Positions 1 to 7,451 of a stretch of 9,920 nt of DNA are shown here, piece after piece; position 1 is the stretch's first letter, and each line of letters starts with the position of its first letter. Under the pieces are notes generated by a model. The model was not told where the DNA came from. It saw only the letters and a list, made by a program, of their open reading frames with translations, and searched no databases. The position numbers were made by a program, and so were the translations under genes. Source of the DNA: CAZMCC01 sp964564695. GTDB taxonomy: Bacteria > Planctomycetota > Phycisphaerae > Phycisphaerales > UBA1924. Location of the stretch: the NCBI GenBank assembly GCA_964564695.1, contig CAZMCC010000119.1, forward strand, positions 1-9,920, read 5' to 3'.

Positions 1-2
1 GC

Positions 3-2972
3 GGCGGCCCCTGGGTCCAGCCTCAGGACGCCATGCAGACCGTCGTCATCAGCGAGACCCGCGCCCACGGCCCCGGCCCCTTCGCCGCCGACCTCCCCCA
101 GCCCCACACCAACCACAACTTCTACCGCGACATCGCCGTCCTCGCCTTCCCCACCCCCCCAACCCCCAAGGACGACGCCACCCGCATCCCAGACTTCAAG
201 GCCAAGGCCCTGTACGACTACACCTACGGGCAGCAGCCGTCGCTCGCCCCCACACCCCCCGAGGCCGCCATCGGACGCGACGCCGTCGTCGACCTCACGC
301 CGCGCTTCAAGGACGCCAAGCTCTCCTGGGAAGTCCCCGCCGGCGACTGGACCATCCTCCGCATCGGCTACACCCCCACCGGCGCGGTGAACGCCCCCGC
401 CCCCACATCCGGACGCGGCCTCGAAGTCGACAAGCTCAGCCGCGAGGCCTTCGACCGCTACTGGGCCGGCGGCATGGAGCCCCTGCTCAAGGACCTCGGC
501 CCCCTCGCCGGCAAGTCGCTCCGCAACGTCCTCATCGACAGCTACGAGGTCGGCTGCCAGAACTGGTCACCCCGCTTCCGCGAGGAGTTCACGCGCCGCC
601 GCGGCTACGACCCCCTCGTCTTCCTCCCCACGATGACCGGGCGCATCATCGACAGCTCCGAAGTCTCCGAGCGCTTCCTGTGGGACCTGCGCCGAACCGT
701 CGCCGACCTCTTCGCCGACAACTACTTCTCCTACGCCGCCGAGGTCTGCCACAAGAACGGGCTCCTCTCCTCCGTCGAGCCCTACGACGGGCCCTTCGAG
801 TGCTCCCAGGTCGGGCGCGACGCCGACATCATCATGGGCGAATTCTGGGTCAACGGCGGCATGCACCCGTCCTGCAAGCTCGCCGCCAGCTCGGCCCACG
901 TCTTCGGGCGCGCAATCGTCGGCGCCGAGAGCTTCACCGCCACGCCCGAGGTCGGCGGATGGCGCAACCACCCCGCGTCGCTCAAGGCCGTCGGCGACCT
1001 CATGTTCACCGTCGGCATCAACCGCTGCATCATCCACCGCTACGCCCACCAGCCCTGGCTCAACGTCGAGCCCGGCATGACGATGGGCCAGTGGGGCACC
1101 CACTTCGAGCGCACAAGCACCTGGTGGGACCACGGCGGCCCCGAGTGGGTCCAATACCTCGCCCGCTGCCAGTTCCTCCTCCAGCAGGGACGCTTCAGCG
1201 CCGACGTCCTCTTCTTCGCCGGTGAGTGCGCCCCCAACGGCGCCCCCAACGAGCCCGCCCTCAAGGCCCGCGGCTACGACTACGACACCTGCGGCGCCGA
1301 CACCCTCGCCCACGCCACCGTGCGCGACGGATCGATCGTCCTCGCCAGCGGCATGACCTACCGCCTGCTCGTGCTCCCCGATACCCCGTTCATGACGCCC
1401 GCGCTGCTCGAGCGCATCGCCGCCCTCGTCAAGGCCGGCGCCACCGTCATCGGCCCCGCTCCGTCCGCTTCACCCACGCTCAAGGGGTACCCCGCCGACG
1501 ACGCGGCCGTGAAAGCGCAGGCTCAGACCCTCTGGACGCCCGCCGACAAGGCAGCCAGCGCACGCACAGGCGTGGCCGTCGCCGGCGTCACGCCCGAGCA
1601 GATGCTCACGCGCCTGGGCGTCGCCCCCGACGCCACCTTCGCGCCGCTCGACACGCGCGACGGAAAGCTCGACACCGCGTGGATCCACCGCATCGTCGGC
1701 GACACCGACGTCTACTTCATCAGCAACCAGAAGCGCCGCTCGATCGACGTCGACTGCTCCTTCCGCGTCACCGGCAAAGCCCCCGAGCTGTGGCGCCCCG
1801 ACACCGGCGCGATTGACCGCGCGCCGATGTGGCGCGAGGAGAGCGGCCGCACCGTCGTGACGCTCCGCCTCGAACCCGCCGGCTCGGTCTTCGTCGTCTT
1901 CCGTCCCGGCGCCGCAGCGGCGCCCGACCACATCATCTCGATTTCGCGACCCGACGCGCCCGTCCCCCACATCCCCACGATCGAAATCAAGAAGGCGAGG
2001 TACGAGGCCACCGACGGCGCCGGCGGCGTCGACGTCACCGCCAAGGTCGCCGCCATGATCGCCGCCGGCGCCACCGAGATCCCCGCCAGCAACAGCGCCT
2101 TCGGCGATCCCACCTACAACCACGTCAAGCGCCTCGTCGTCGAGTACACCATCGACGCCAAGCCCGTCACTTCCAGCACACCCGAGAACGGCACGCTCAT
2201 CCTCGTCGAGCCCGGCCCCGACACCCCCGCCGCATTCACCTTCGCCACCGGCGCCAACGGCACGCTCGATCTGCGCACCTTCGAGACGGGCGTGTACGAG
2301 GTTTGCACCAGCGACGGCGCTGCGAAGAAGCTCTCGGTCACCTCGCTCCCCGCGCCCGTGGAGATCACCGGCCCCTGGGCCGTCGCCTTTCAACCCGGGC
2401 GCGGCGCGCCCGCAGGGAACATCAACATCGTCTCGCTCGCTTCGTGGACCGTCAGCAGCGATCCGGGCATCAAGTACTTCTCCGGCACGGCCGCATACGA
2501 GAAGTCCTTTGAGCTCCCCACCGACACCGCCGCGCGCCCGCTCATCCTCGACCTCGGCTCGGTCCACGAGATCGCCGAGGTCACCCTCAACGGCACCAAG
2601 CTCCCCACACTCTGGAAACCCCCCTACACCCTCGACATCACCACGCTCGCCAAGCCGGGAACGAACACCCTCTCCATCAAGATCACCAACCTCTGGGCCA
2701 ACCGCCTCATCGGCGATGAGCAGTTCCCCGAGGACGAGCAGTGGGCCCGCGGGGGTGGGGAGGCGCCGTCCCCGCTCAAGGCCTGGCCCGCGTGGTTCGC
2801 GCCCGTCGCGTCCTCCCCAAACGCCACGCTCGCCAACCGCACCGTCAAGGAGCGTCTGACGTTCACCACCTGGAAGCACTGGCAGAAAGACTCCCCACTC
2901 CTCGAGTCAGGCCTGATCGGACCCGTCACCATCCGCGCCGGCGAACGCCACCAGCTCATCAAGGCCCGCTGA
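3..2972 (+). CDS. GH106 family alpha-L-rhamnosidase, 5'-truncated by the window edge
   Basis: Probable glycoside hydrolase of family 106, which removes terminal alpha-L-rhamnose from plant or algal glycans. The reading frame is open from base 3 with no stop. The ATG at 33 is almost certainly internal, because the residues before it (GGPWVQPQDA) belong to the conserved N-terminal part of the family, so the true start lies left of the window. Numbering from that Met, the catalytic part covers roughly residues 1-470. It contains the family signatures DSYEVGCQNWSPRF (about 169-182), the RRGYDP and SERFLWDLRR segments, SVEPYDGPFE, MGEFW and VGAESFT. Glu249, Glu256, Glu270 and Glu299 sit in these blocks and are candidate catalytic or calcium-binding acids, which I cannot assign individually. 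A C-terminal beta-sandwich of the GH2 sugar-binding type follows: GPW at about 780, LILDLGSV at about 836, NRLIGDEQFPED at about 889. The visible 990 residues are close to the family length of about 1,000-1,150. It ends 7 nt before the permease gene, which suggests one operon. Cellular location is unknown because the N-terminus is missing. Confidence 0.9.
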   Translation, partial: GGPWVQPQDAMQTVVISETRAHGPGPFAADLPQPHTNHNFYRDIAVLAFPTPPTPKDDATRIPDFKAKALYDYTYGQQPSLAPTPPEAAIGRDAVVDLTPRFKDAKLSWEVPAGDWTILRIGYTPTGAVNAPAPTSGRGLEVDKLSREAFDRYWAGGMEPLLKDLGPLAGKSLRNVLIDSYEVGCQNWSPRFREEFTRRRGYDPLVFLPTMTGRIIDSSEVSERFLWDLRRTVADLFADNYFSYAAEVCHKNGLLSSVEPYDGPFECSQVGRDADIIMGEFWVNGGMHPSCKLAASSAHVFGRAIVGAESFTATPEVGGWRNHPASLKAVGDLMFTVGINRCIIHRYAHQPWLNVEPGMTMGQWGTHFERTSTWWDHGGPEWVQYLARCQFLLQQGRFSADVLFFAGECAPNGAPNEPALKARGYDYDTCGADTLAHATVRDGSIVLASGMTYRLLVLPDTPFMTPALLERIAALVKAGATVIGPAPSASPTLKGYPADDAAVKAQAQTLWTPADKAASARTGVAVAGVTPEQMLTRLGVAPDATFAPLDTRDGKLDTAWIHRIVGDTDVYFISNQKRRSIDVDCSFRVTGKAPELWRPDTGAIDRAPMWREESGRTVVTLRLEPAGSVFVVFRPGAAAAPDHIISISRPDAPVPHIPTIEIKKARYEATDGAGGVDVTAKVAAMIAAGATEIPASNSAFGDPTYNHVKRLVVEYTIDAKPVTSSTPENGTLILVEPGPDTPAAFTFATGANGTLDLRTFETGVYEVCTSDGAAKKLSVTSLPAPVEITGPWAVAFQPGRGAPAGNINIVSLASWTVSSDPGIKYFSGTAAYEKSFELPTDTAARPLILDLGSVHEIAEVTLNGTKLPTLWKPPYTLDITTLAKPGTNTLSIKITNLWANRLIGDEQFPEDEQWARGGGEAPSPLKAWPAWFAPVASSPNATLANRTVKERLTFTTWKHWQKDSPLLESGLIGPVTIRAGERHQLIKAR

Positions 2973-2979
2973 CCGCATC

Positions 2980-3993
2980 ATGCAACGCCCGCACGACTTT
3001 CTTGCGCTCGTCACCCGCGGGGGGGTGGGGGTCCGCCGCGCCGGCGTCGGCCTCGCCCTGCTCCTGCTCCTCGCCGGCGTGTGCATCGCCAACCCCTCCT
3101 TCGCCTCGCTCGAGAACTTCCGCGACCTCCTCGTCCAGTCCGCCCCGGTCATCATCGTCGCCTGCGCCATGACCCTCGTCATTCTCGTCGGCGAGATCGA
3201 CATCTCCACCGGCTCGCTCCTGGGCGCGCTCGCCGCCCTCATCGGCGTGCTCTCGTCTCCTTCACACCTCGGACTCCCCGCGCCCGCGGTCATCACCCTC
3301 ACGCTCCTCGCCGGCGCCGCCGTCGGCCTCGTCAATGGGCTGCTCGTCACCCTCGGCCGCGTCCCCTCGATCGTCGCCACCCTCGGCATGCTCACCATCC
3401 TCCGGGGCGTCACCGAGCTCGTACTCGCCGGCAACTGGATCACCGACCTTCCCCCCTCCATCCGCTCCCTCGGCACCGGCAACGTCGTTGGATTGCCCCT
3501 GTGCATCTGGGCCGCGCTCGCCACCGCCATCGTCCTCTGGATCGTCACCCGCGCCACGCCGCTCGGTGTGCGCCTGCGCGCCGTCGGAGGCAACGCCCAC
3601 GCCGCAACCCTCGCCCGCATCTCCGTCGCGCGCACCAAGCTGCTCGCCTTCACCCTCGTCGGCCTGCTCACCGGTGTCGCCGCCCTCGTCTGCGTGCCCC
3701 AGCAGTCCGTCATCGAGTCCGGCATCGGCGTCGGATTCGAGCTCGTCGTCGTCACCGCCGTCGTCGTCGGCGGCACCTCCATCAAGGGCGGCGTCGGCAC
3801 CATCACCGGCACCGTCCTCGCCGCCCTGCTGCTGGGCAGCATCCGCACCGCGCTCGTCTTCCTCAAGGTCGGTGAGATGGCCACCTTCTGGGAGCGCGCC
3901 ATCCACGGCGTCTTCATCCTCGCCGCCGTCTTCGCCGACCACTTCGCCGACGCCGACCGCCGCACGCGCAGCCGCCCGGGAGCCGCGTCGTGA
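2980..3993 (+). CDS. ABC sugar transporter permease (RbsC/RhaP-like), first of two
   Basis: Integral membrane permease of a carbohydrate uptake ABC transporter of the ribose/rhamnose/AI-2 class (BPD_transp_2). The 337-residue protein is made largely of hydrophobic segments, starting with one at about residues 17-37. The family's GEIDIS motif is at 71-76, and the GGNAHAATLARI segment at 203-214 matches the GGN..AA cytoplasmic loop that contacts the ATPase. A Gly-rich segment with VVGGTSIKGGVGTITGTV lies towards the C-terminus, as in RbsC. The ATG at 2980 was chosen because it follows the rhamnosidase stop by 7 nt and gives a normal N-terminus; no clear Shine-Dalgarno is visible, so translation may be coupled to the gene upstream. 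It overlaps the second permease by 4 nt, and the two would form a heterodimer. Substrate specificity to L-rhamnose is inferred from the neighbours. By gene order it could be RhaP, but the two permeases cannot be told apart reliably here. A G-rich tract lies 40-50 nt after the start. Confidence 0.93.
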   Translation: MQRPHDFLALVTRGGVGVRRAGVGLALLLLLAGVCIANPSFASLENFRDLLVQSAPVIIVACAMTLVILVGEIDISTGSLLGALAALIGVLSSPSHLGLPAPAVITLTLLAGAAVGLVNGLLVTLGRVPSIVATLGMLTILRGVTELVLAGNWITDLPPSIRSLGTGNVVGLPLCIWAALATAIVLWIVTRATPLGVRLRAVGGNAHAATLARISVARTKLLAFTLVGLLTGVAALVCVPQQSVIESGIGVGFELVVVTAVVVGGTSIKGGVGTITGTVLAALLLGSIRTALVFLKVGEMATFWERAIHGVFILAAVFADHFADADRRTRSRPGAAS

Positions 3994-4961
3994 CCCGCCC
4001 CCCCCGCCTCGGCCCGCGCCACTTCGGCCCCCACGAGGTCGTCCTGCTCGCCCTGCTCGTGCTCGGCCTCGGCGTCGCCGCCTACCTCGAGCCCACGTTC
4101 GTGACCGCCCGCACCCAGCTCGACATCGGCACGCACGCGTTCGAGCTCGCCCTCCTCGCCCTCCCGATGACCCTCATCATCGTCGCCGGCGGCATCGACC
4201 TTTCCGTTGGCGCCACCATGGCCCTCGCCTCCGTCGTCCTGGGCCTCACCTTCCGCGCCGAGGCGCCCATCTGGCTCGCCTGCGCCGCCGCCCTCGCCAC
4301 CGGCGCCGCCGCCGGCGCGCTCAACGGCCTCTTCGTCGCCCGACTCCGCGTCCACCCCCTGCTCGTCACCCTCGCGACCCTCGCGACCTACCGAGGCCTC
4401 GCCGAAGGCATCAGCCGCGGGCGCCCCACTTCCGGCTTCCCCGACAGCTTCCTCGAGCTCGTCGCCGGATCACCGCTCGGCCTGGGGGGGGTCGGCGTCC
4501 CCACCCCGCTGCTCGTGCTGCTCGCCGCCGTCCTGCTCACCGCCATCGTCGCCTCGCGCTGCGTGCCGGGCCTGTGGGTCTACGCCATCGGCGGCAACGA
4601 GCGTGCCGCCGCCCATTGCGCCATCCCCGTCGACCGCGTCAAGTTCCTGCTCTTCACGCTCTCAGGGGCCTCCGCCGCCCTCTGCGCCATCGTCTTCGCC
4701 GCCCGGCGCAACACCGCCAAGGCCGACGTCGGCGCCGGCATCGAGCTTGAGGTCATCACCGCCGTCATGCTCGGCGGCACCAGCATCTTCGGCGGGCGCG
4801 GCACCGTCATCGGCACCGTGCTCGGCGTCCTCATCATCCACGAGCTCCGCGAATTCATCAGTTGGCGATGGGGTCACGACGAGGTTATTCTCATCGCCAT
4901 CGGAGCCACCCTCATCGGCTCCGTCCTGCTCACCAACCTCACATCGCGCACCAGGATGTAA
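3990..4961 (+). CDS. ABC sugar transporter permease (RbsC/RhaQ-like), second of two
   Basis: Second membrane subunit of the same sugar importer, 323 residues. GGIDLSVG at 67-74 is the canonical BPD_transp_2 motif, and GGNERAAAHCAI at 201-212 is the loop that docks on the ATPase. VMLGGTSIFGGRGTVIGTVLG near the C-terminus is typical of RbsC-like permeases. The start is the GTG at 3990, whose last bases overlap the stop of the preceding gene (GTGA), a usual sign of translational coupling. An eight-C run at 3998-4005 lies directly after this start and could in principle slip, although the frame is intact here. The two permeases are clearly related but not duplicates. No ATP-binding protein is encoded between or beside them, unlike many such operons, so it is probably encoded left of the window. 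A rhamnose role is inferred from the flanking rhamnosidase and isomerase. Confidence 0.93.
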   Translation: MTRPPRLGPRHFGPHEVVLLALLVLGLGVAAYLEPTFVTARTQLDIGTHAFELALLALPMTLIIVAGGIDLSVGATMALASVVLGLTFRAEAPIWLACAAALATGAAAGALNGLFVARLRVHPLLVTLATLATYRGLAEGISRGRPTSGFPDSFLELVAGSPLGLGGVGVPTPLLVLLAAVLLTAIVASRCVPGLWVYAIGGNERAAAHCAIPVDRVKFLLFTLSGASAALCAIVFAARRNTAKADVGAGIELEVITAVMLGGTSIFGGRGTVIGTVLGVLIIHELREFISWRWGHDEVILIAIGATLIGSVLLTNLTSRTRM

Positions 4962-4962
4962 C

Positions 4963-4978
4963 GCCCGCTCAAGCGGGC
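4963..4978 (+). other. Intercistronic hairpin between permease and binding-protein genes
   Basis: GCCCGC at 4963-4968 pairs with GCGGGC at 4973-4978 around a TCAA loop. It starts 2 nt after the permease stop and ends 6 nt before the Shine-Dalgarno of the binding-protein gene. No T-tract follows, so it is unlikely to be a simple terminator. A role in mRNA stability or processing, favouring higher expression of the binding protein than of the permeases, is plausible but inferred. Confidence 0.5.
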
Positions 4979-4984
4979 ACAACC

Positions 4985-4990
4985 AAGGAG
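4985..4990 (+). promoter_or_regulatory. Shine-Dalgarno site of the sugar-binding protein gene
   Basis: AAGGAG with an 8-nt spacer to the ATG at 4999. It decides the start: the frame is open far upstream inside the permease gene, but only this ATG has a proper site and is followed by a signal peptide. It is the only strong site within the five-gene block. Confidence 0.8.
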
Positions 4991-4998
4991 CCGGCTCG

Positions 4999-6033
4999 AT
5001 GGTCCGATCCCCTGTAGCATGCCTCACCGCGGCGTTGATCGCCCTTGCGCTCCTCACCGGCGCGTCCGCGACCAACTCCGCTGCGCAACCCGCCAGCGGC
5101 TCCGCCAAGCGAATCTCCGTCTGCCTGCTCCCCAAGAAAAAGGGCGTCCCCTACTTCACCAGCTGCGCCAAGGGCGCCGAGGAAGCCGCCAAGGAACTCG
5201 GCAACGTCGATCTCACCTACGACGGCCCCACCGACGGCTCTCCCGAAAAAGCCGCCGGCATGGTCGACCGCTGGGCCCTGCGCGCCGTCGACGTCATCGC
5301 CGTTTCCCCCAACGACCCCCAGGTCGTCGGCCAGGCGATGAAGAAGGCCCGCGCCAAGGGCGTCCACGTCATCACCTGGGACGCCGACGCGCCCCCCGAC
5401 GCCCGCGAGTTCCTCGTCAACCAGGCCACCGCCAAAGACATCGGCCACGCCCTCGTCGACGCCATGGCCAAGGACATCGGCGGCGCGGAGGCGGGGGGGC
5501 CGGAAGGCGAAGTCGCCATCATCACCGCCTCCCTCACCGCCGCCAATCAGAACGAGTGGATCAAGTTCATGAAGGAGCGCCTCGCGAACTATCCCAAGCT
5601 CACGCTCATCGGCATCAACCCCAGCAACGAAGACCAGCGCCTCGCCTTCCAGGTCGCCCAGGACCTCCTCAAGGCCCACCCCAAGCTCAAGGGAATCTTC
5701 GGCATCAGCTCCGTCGCCTTCCCCGGCGCCGCCGAGGCCGTCAAGCAATCCGGCAAAGGCGGCTCCGTCCTCGTCACCGGACTCGCCACACCCAACGACA
5801 TGAAGGCCTACGTCAAGGACGGCACCGTCAAGTCCGTCATCCTCTGGAACACCGTCGACCTCGGCTACCTCACCGTCTACGCCGCCGAAGCCGTCGCCTC
5901 CGGCAAGCTCAAGCCCGGAGCCACCACGTTCACCGCCGGCCGCCTCGGCCCCATCAAGGTCGAGGGCGACCAGATCCTCCTCGGCAAGATTCTCGTGTTC
6001 ACGAAGGACAACATCGACCAGTTCGACTTCTAG
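4999..6033 (+). CDS. rhaS: Periplasmic sugar-binding protein of ABC importer, RhaS/LsrB type
   Basis: Secreted solute-binding protein of the peripl_BP_4 (ribose/rhamnose/AI-2) class, 344 residues, expected to deliver the sugar to the two permeases encoded just upstream. Residues 1-24 form a signal peptide: Arg3, then a hydrophobic core ending GASA, with likely cleavage after Ala24 or Ala29. There is no convincing lipobox. The mature protein shows the family blocks LPKKKGVPYF (44-53), TYDGPTDGSPEKA, the ITWDADAP region (Asp128, Asp130), VNQAT, ANQNEW (182-187) and the GLATPNDMKAYVKDGTVKS segment. These align well with LsrB and with rhamnose-binding RhaS. Several residues that bind AI-2 in LsrB are replaced, which together with the rhamnosidase and isomerase neighbours favours L-rhamnose as ligand. 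Spacing is 37 nt after the permease and 29 nt before the isomerase gene. A run of seven G at 5493-5499 encodes a Gly-Gly-Pro linker. The sugar identity is inferred. Confidence 0.88.
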   Translation: MVRSPVACLTAALIALALLTGASATNSAAQPASGSAKRISVCLLPKKKGVPYFTSCAKGAEEAAKELGNVDLTYDGPTDGSPEKAAGMVDRWALRAVDVIAVSPNDPQVVGQAMKKARAKGVHVITWDADAPPDAREFLVNQATAKDIGHALVDAMAKDIGGAEAGGPEGEVAIITASLTAANQNEWIKFMKERLANYPKLTLIGINPSNEDQRLAFQVAQDLLKAHPKLKGIFGISSVAFPGAAEAVKQSGKGGSVLVTGLATPNDMKAYVKDGTVKSVILWNTVDLGYLTVYAAEAVASGKLKPGATTFTAGRLGPIKVEGDQILLGKILVFTKDNIDQFDF

Positions 6034-6062
6034 CCCCTCCAACCACACCGGAACCGCCACGC

Positions 6063-7259
6063 GTGAAACTCCCCCGCGGCCTCACCGAGAACGATCTCTG
6101 CCTCCGCCTCGATCGCTTCCGGATCGAGACCCCCTCGTGGGGCTACGCCGACACCGGCACACGCTTCGGCAAGTTCCTGCAGGACGCCGCCGCCGTCACC
6201 ATCGACGAAAAACTCGCCGACGCCGCCGCCGTCAATGGTGTCACCGGCTGCTGCCCGACGATGGCCGTCCACGTGCTCTGGGACTTCCCCGACGGCGTCG
6301 ACCCCGTCGCGGTCGCCGCCCGCGCGAAGGCCCTGGGCCTCTCGATCGGCTCCATCAACCCCAACGTCTTCCAGGACCAGTGCTACAAGCTCGGCTCGGT
6401 CGCCAACCGCGACCCCGCCGTCCGCCGCCGCGCCACCGACCACATCCTCGACAGCGCCCGCCTGGGCGCCCGCGTCGGCTCCGACCTGCTCAGCCTCTGG
6501 TTCGCCGACGGCACAAACTACCCCGGCCAGGGCCACATCCGTCAGCGCAAGCACTGGTTCGAAGCCGCCCTGCGCGAAATCCACGACGCGATGCCGCAGA
6601 GCATGACCATGCTCATCGAGTACAAACCCTTCGAGCCCGCCTTCTATCACACCGACATCGCCGACTGGGGCATGGCCGGCGCCTTCGCCCGCCATGCCGG
6701 CCCGCGCGCCAAGGTCCTCGTCGACACCGGCCACCACCTCCCCGGCTGCAACATCGAGCACATCGTCGCGTTCCTGATCGACGAAGACCTCCTCGGCGGC
6801 TTCCACTTCAACGACCGCAAGTACGCCGACGACGACCTCACCGTCGGCAGCATCGACCCCTACCAGCTCTTCCGCATCTTCAACGAGATCGTCCTCGCCG
6901 AACGCGAACGCGCCGCCGACCTTCCCGTCGCGTACATGATCGACCAGTCGCACAACATCAAGCTCAAGACCGAAGCCATGATCGAAACCGTGGTCGCCGC
7001 CCAGGAGCTCTTCACCAAGGCCCTGCTCGTGGACCACGCCGCCGCCGCCAGTGCTCGCGACCACGATGACGTCATCATGGCCGAGCGCGCTCTCAAGGAC
7101 GCCTTCTCCACCGACGTCCGCCCGTTCCTCGCCGACTATCGCGCCGCGCGCAACCTCCCCCGCGACCCCCTCGACGCCTTCCGCCAATCCGGTTACCTGT
7201 CGCGTGCCGCCGCCGACCGCGCCCCCCGAAAGCCCGGCAACTCCGGCGCCTACGCCTGA
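6063..7259 (+). CDS. rhaI: L-rhamnose isomerase, Pseudomonas stutzeri type
   Basis: Cytoplasmic TIM-barrel aldose-ketose isomerase converting L-rhamnose to L-rhamnulose, 398 residues. The N-terminal TPSWGYADTGTRFGKF block (23-38) matches the PSWG..TGGTRF block of the P. stutzeri enzyme. Candidate metal ligands are Glu186 (LIEYKP), Asp221 (LVDTGHH), His248 (GFHFND) and Asp294 (MIDQSHN), with His224, Asp256 and Asp258 for the second, catalytic metal. As I recall the P. stutzeri ligands (219, 254, 281, 327; 257, 289, 291), all seven are conserved at a constant offset of 33, so the core has no insertions or deletions between them. The GTG at 6063 is the only sensible start after the binding-protein stop at 6033. 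It gives an N-terminus about 30 residues shorter than the P. stutzeri enzyme, and no strong Shine-Dalgarno is seen. This is the last gene of the rhamnose block; the next metabolic steps (kinase, aldolase) are not in the window. Such enzymes often accept other aldoses, so substrate breadth is open. Confidence 0.92.
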   Translation: MKLPRGLTENDLCLRLDRFRIETPSWGYADTGTRFGKFLQDAAAVTIDEKLADAAAVNGVTGCCPTMAVHVLWDFPDGVDPVAVAARAKALGLSIGSINPNVFQDQCYKLGSVANRDPAVRRRATDHILDSARLGARVGSDLLSLWFADGTNYPGQGHIRQRKHWFEAALREIHDAMPQSMTMLIEYKPFEPAFYHTDIADWGMAGAFARHAGPRAKVLVDTGHHLPGCNIEHIVAFLIDEDLLGGFHFNDRKYADDDLTVGSIDPYQLFRIFNEIVLAERERAADLPVAYMIDQSHNIKLKTEAMIETVVAAQELFTKALLVDHAAAASARDHDDVIMAERALKDAFSTDVRPFLADYRAARNLPRDPLDAFRQSGYLSRAAADRAPRKPGNSGAYA

Positions 7260-7270
7260 GCGACCGCGAA

Positions 7271-7290
7271 CCCGGCTACCCAGAGCCGGG
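7271..7290 (+). terminator. Hairpin after the rhamnose operon, possible transcription end
   Basis: CCCGGCT (7271-7277) and AGCCGGG (7284-7290) form a perfect 7-bp stem with a 6-nt loop, 11 nt after the isomerase stop. No T-tract follows directly, the nearest being TTTT at 7313-7316, so it is not a textbook intrinsic terminator. Position and strength still make it the best candidate for the end of the operon, perhaps with Rho or as a 3'-end stabiliser. Confidence 0.45.
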
Positions 7291-7438
7291 CTCGACACCA
7301 ACTTCGCGCGACTTTTGAGAACCCCGCCACCCCTCGCGCCCCCGCGAAATCCGATCCAATGGGCATTCTCGCACTGATAGCCCCGGGGACTTGAACGACC
7401 TGGCCACACTGCTGGAGACCGTCGCACGGCTGATCCGC

Positions 7439-7444
7439 AAGGAG
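7439..7444 (+). promoter_or_regulatory. Shine-Dalgarno site deciding the GTG start at 7452
   Basis: AAGGAG with a 7-nt spacer to GTG 7452. A TGA in the same frame at 7431 excludes any start further upstream, so this GTG is the first possible start of the 287-aa gene. Confidence 0.75.
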
Positions 7445-7451
7445 CAGGCCC

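Noticed and set aside
567..1313. Long minus-strand open frames opposite the rhamnosidase and transporter genes (also around 1470-2879, 2907-4355 and 4969-6060)
   Set aside because: They are by-products of C-ending codons in GC-rich genes. Their translations are low-complexity (Gly, Val, Asp, Glu-rich) with no domain, and they lie wholly opposite well-recognised genes.
7385..7401. Possible tRNA T-arm on the minus strand (GTTCAAGTCCCC), also near 9325-9340
   Set aside because: The sequence recalls a T-loop, but the T-stem does not pair and no anticodon or acceptor arm could be found, so no tRNA or tRNA-derived attachment site is claimed.
7260..7451. Promoter for the phage-like cassette
   Set aside because: TTGAAC at 7391 looks like a -35 box, but no acceptable -10 box follows at the right distance.
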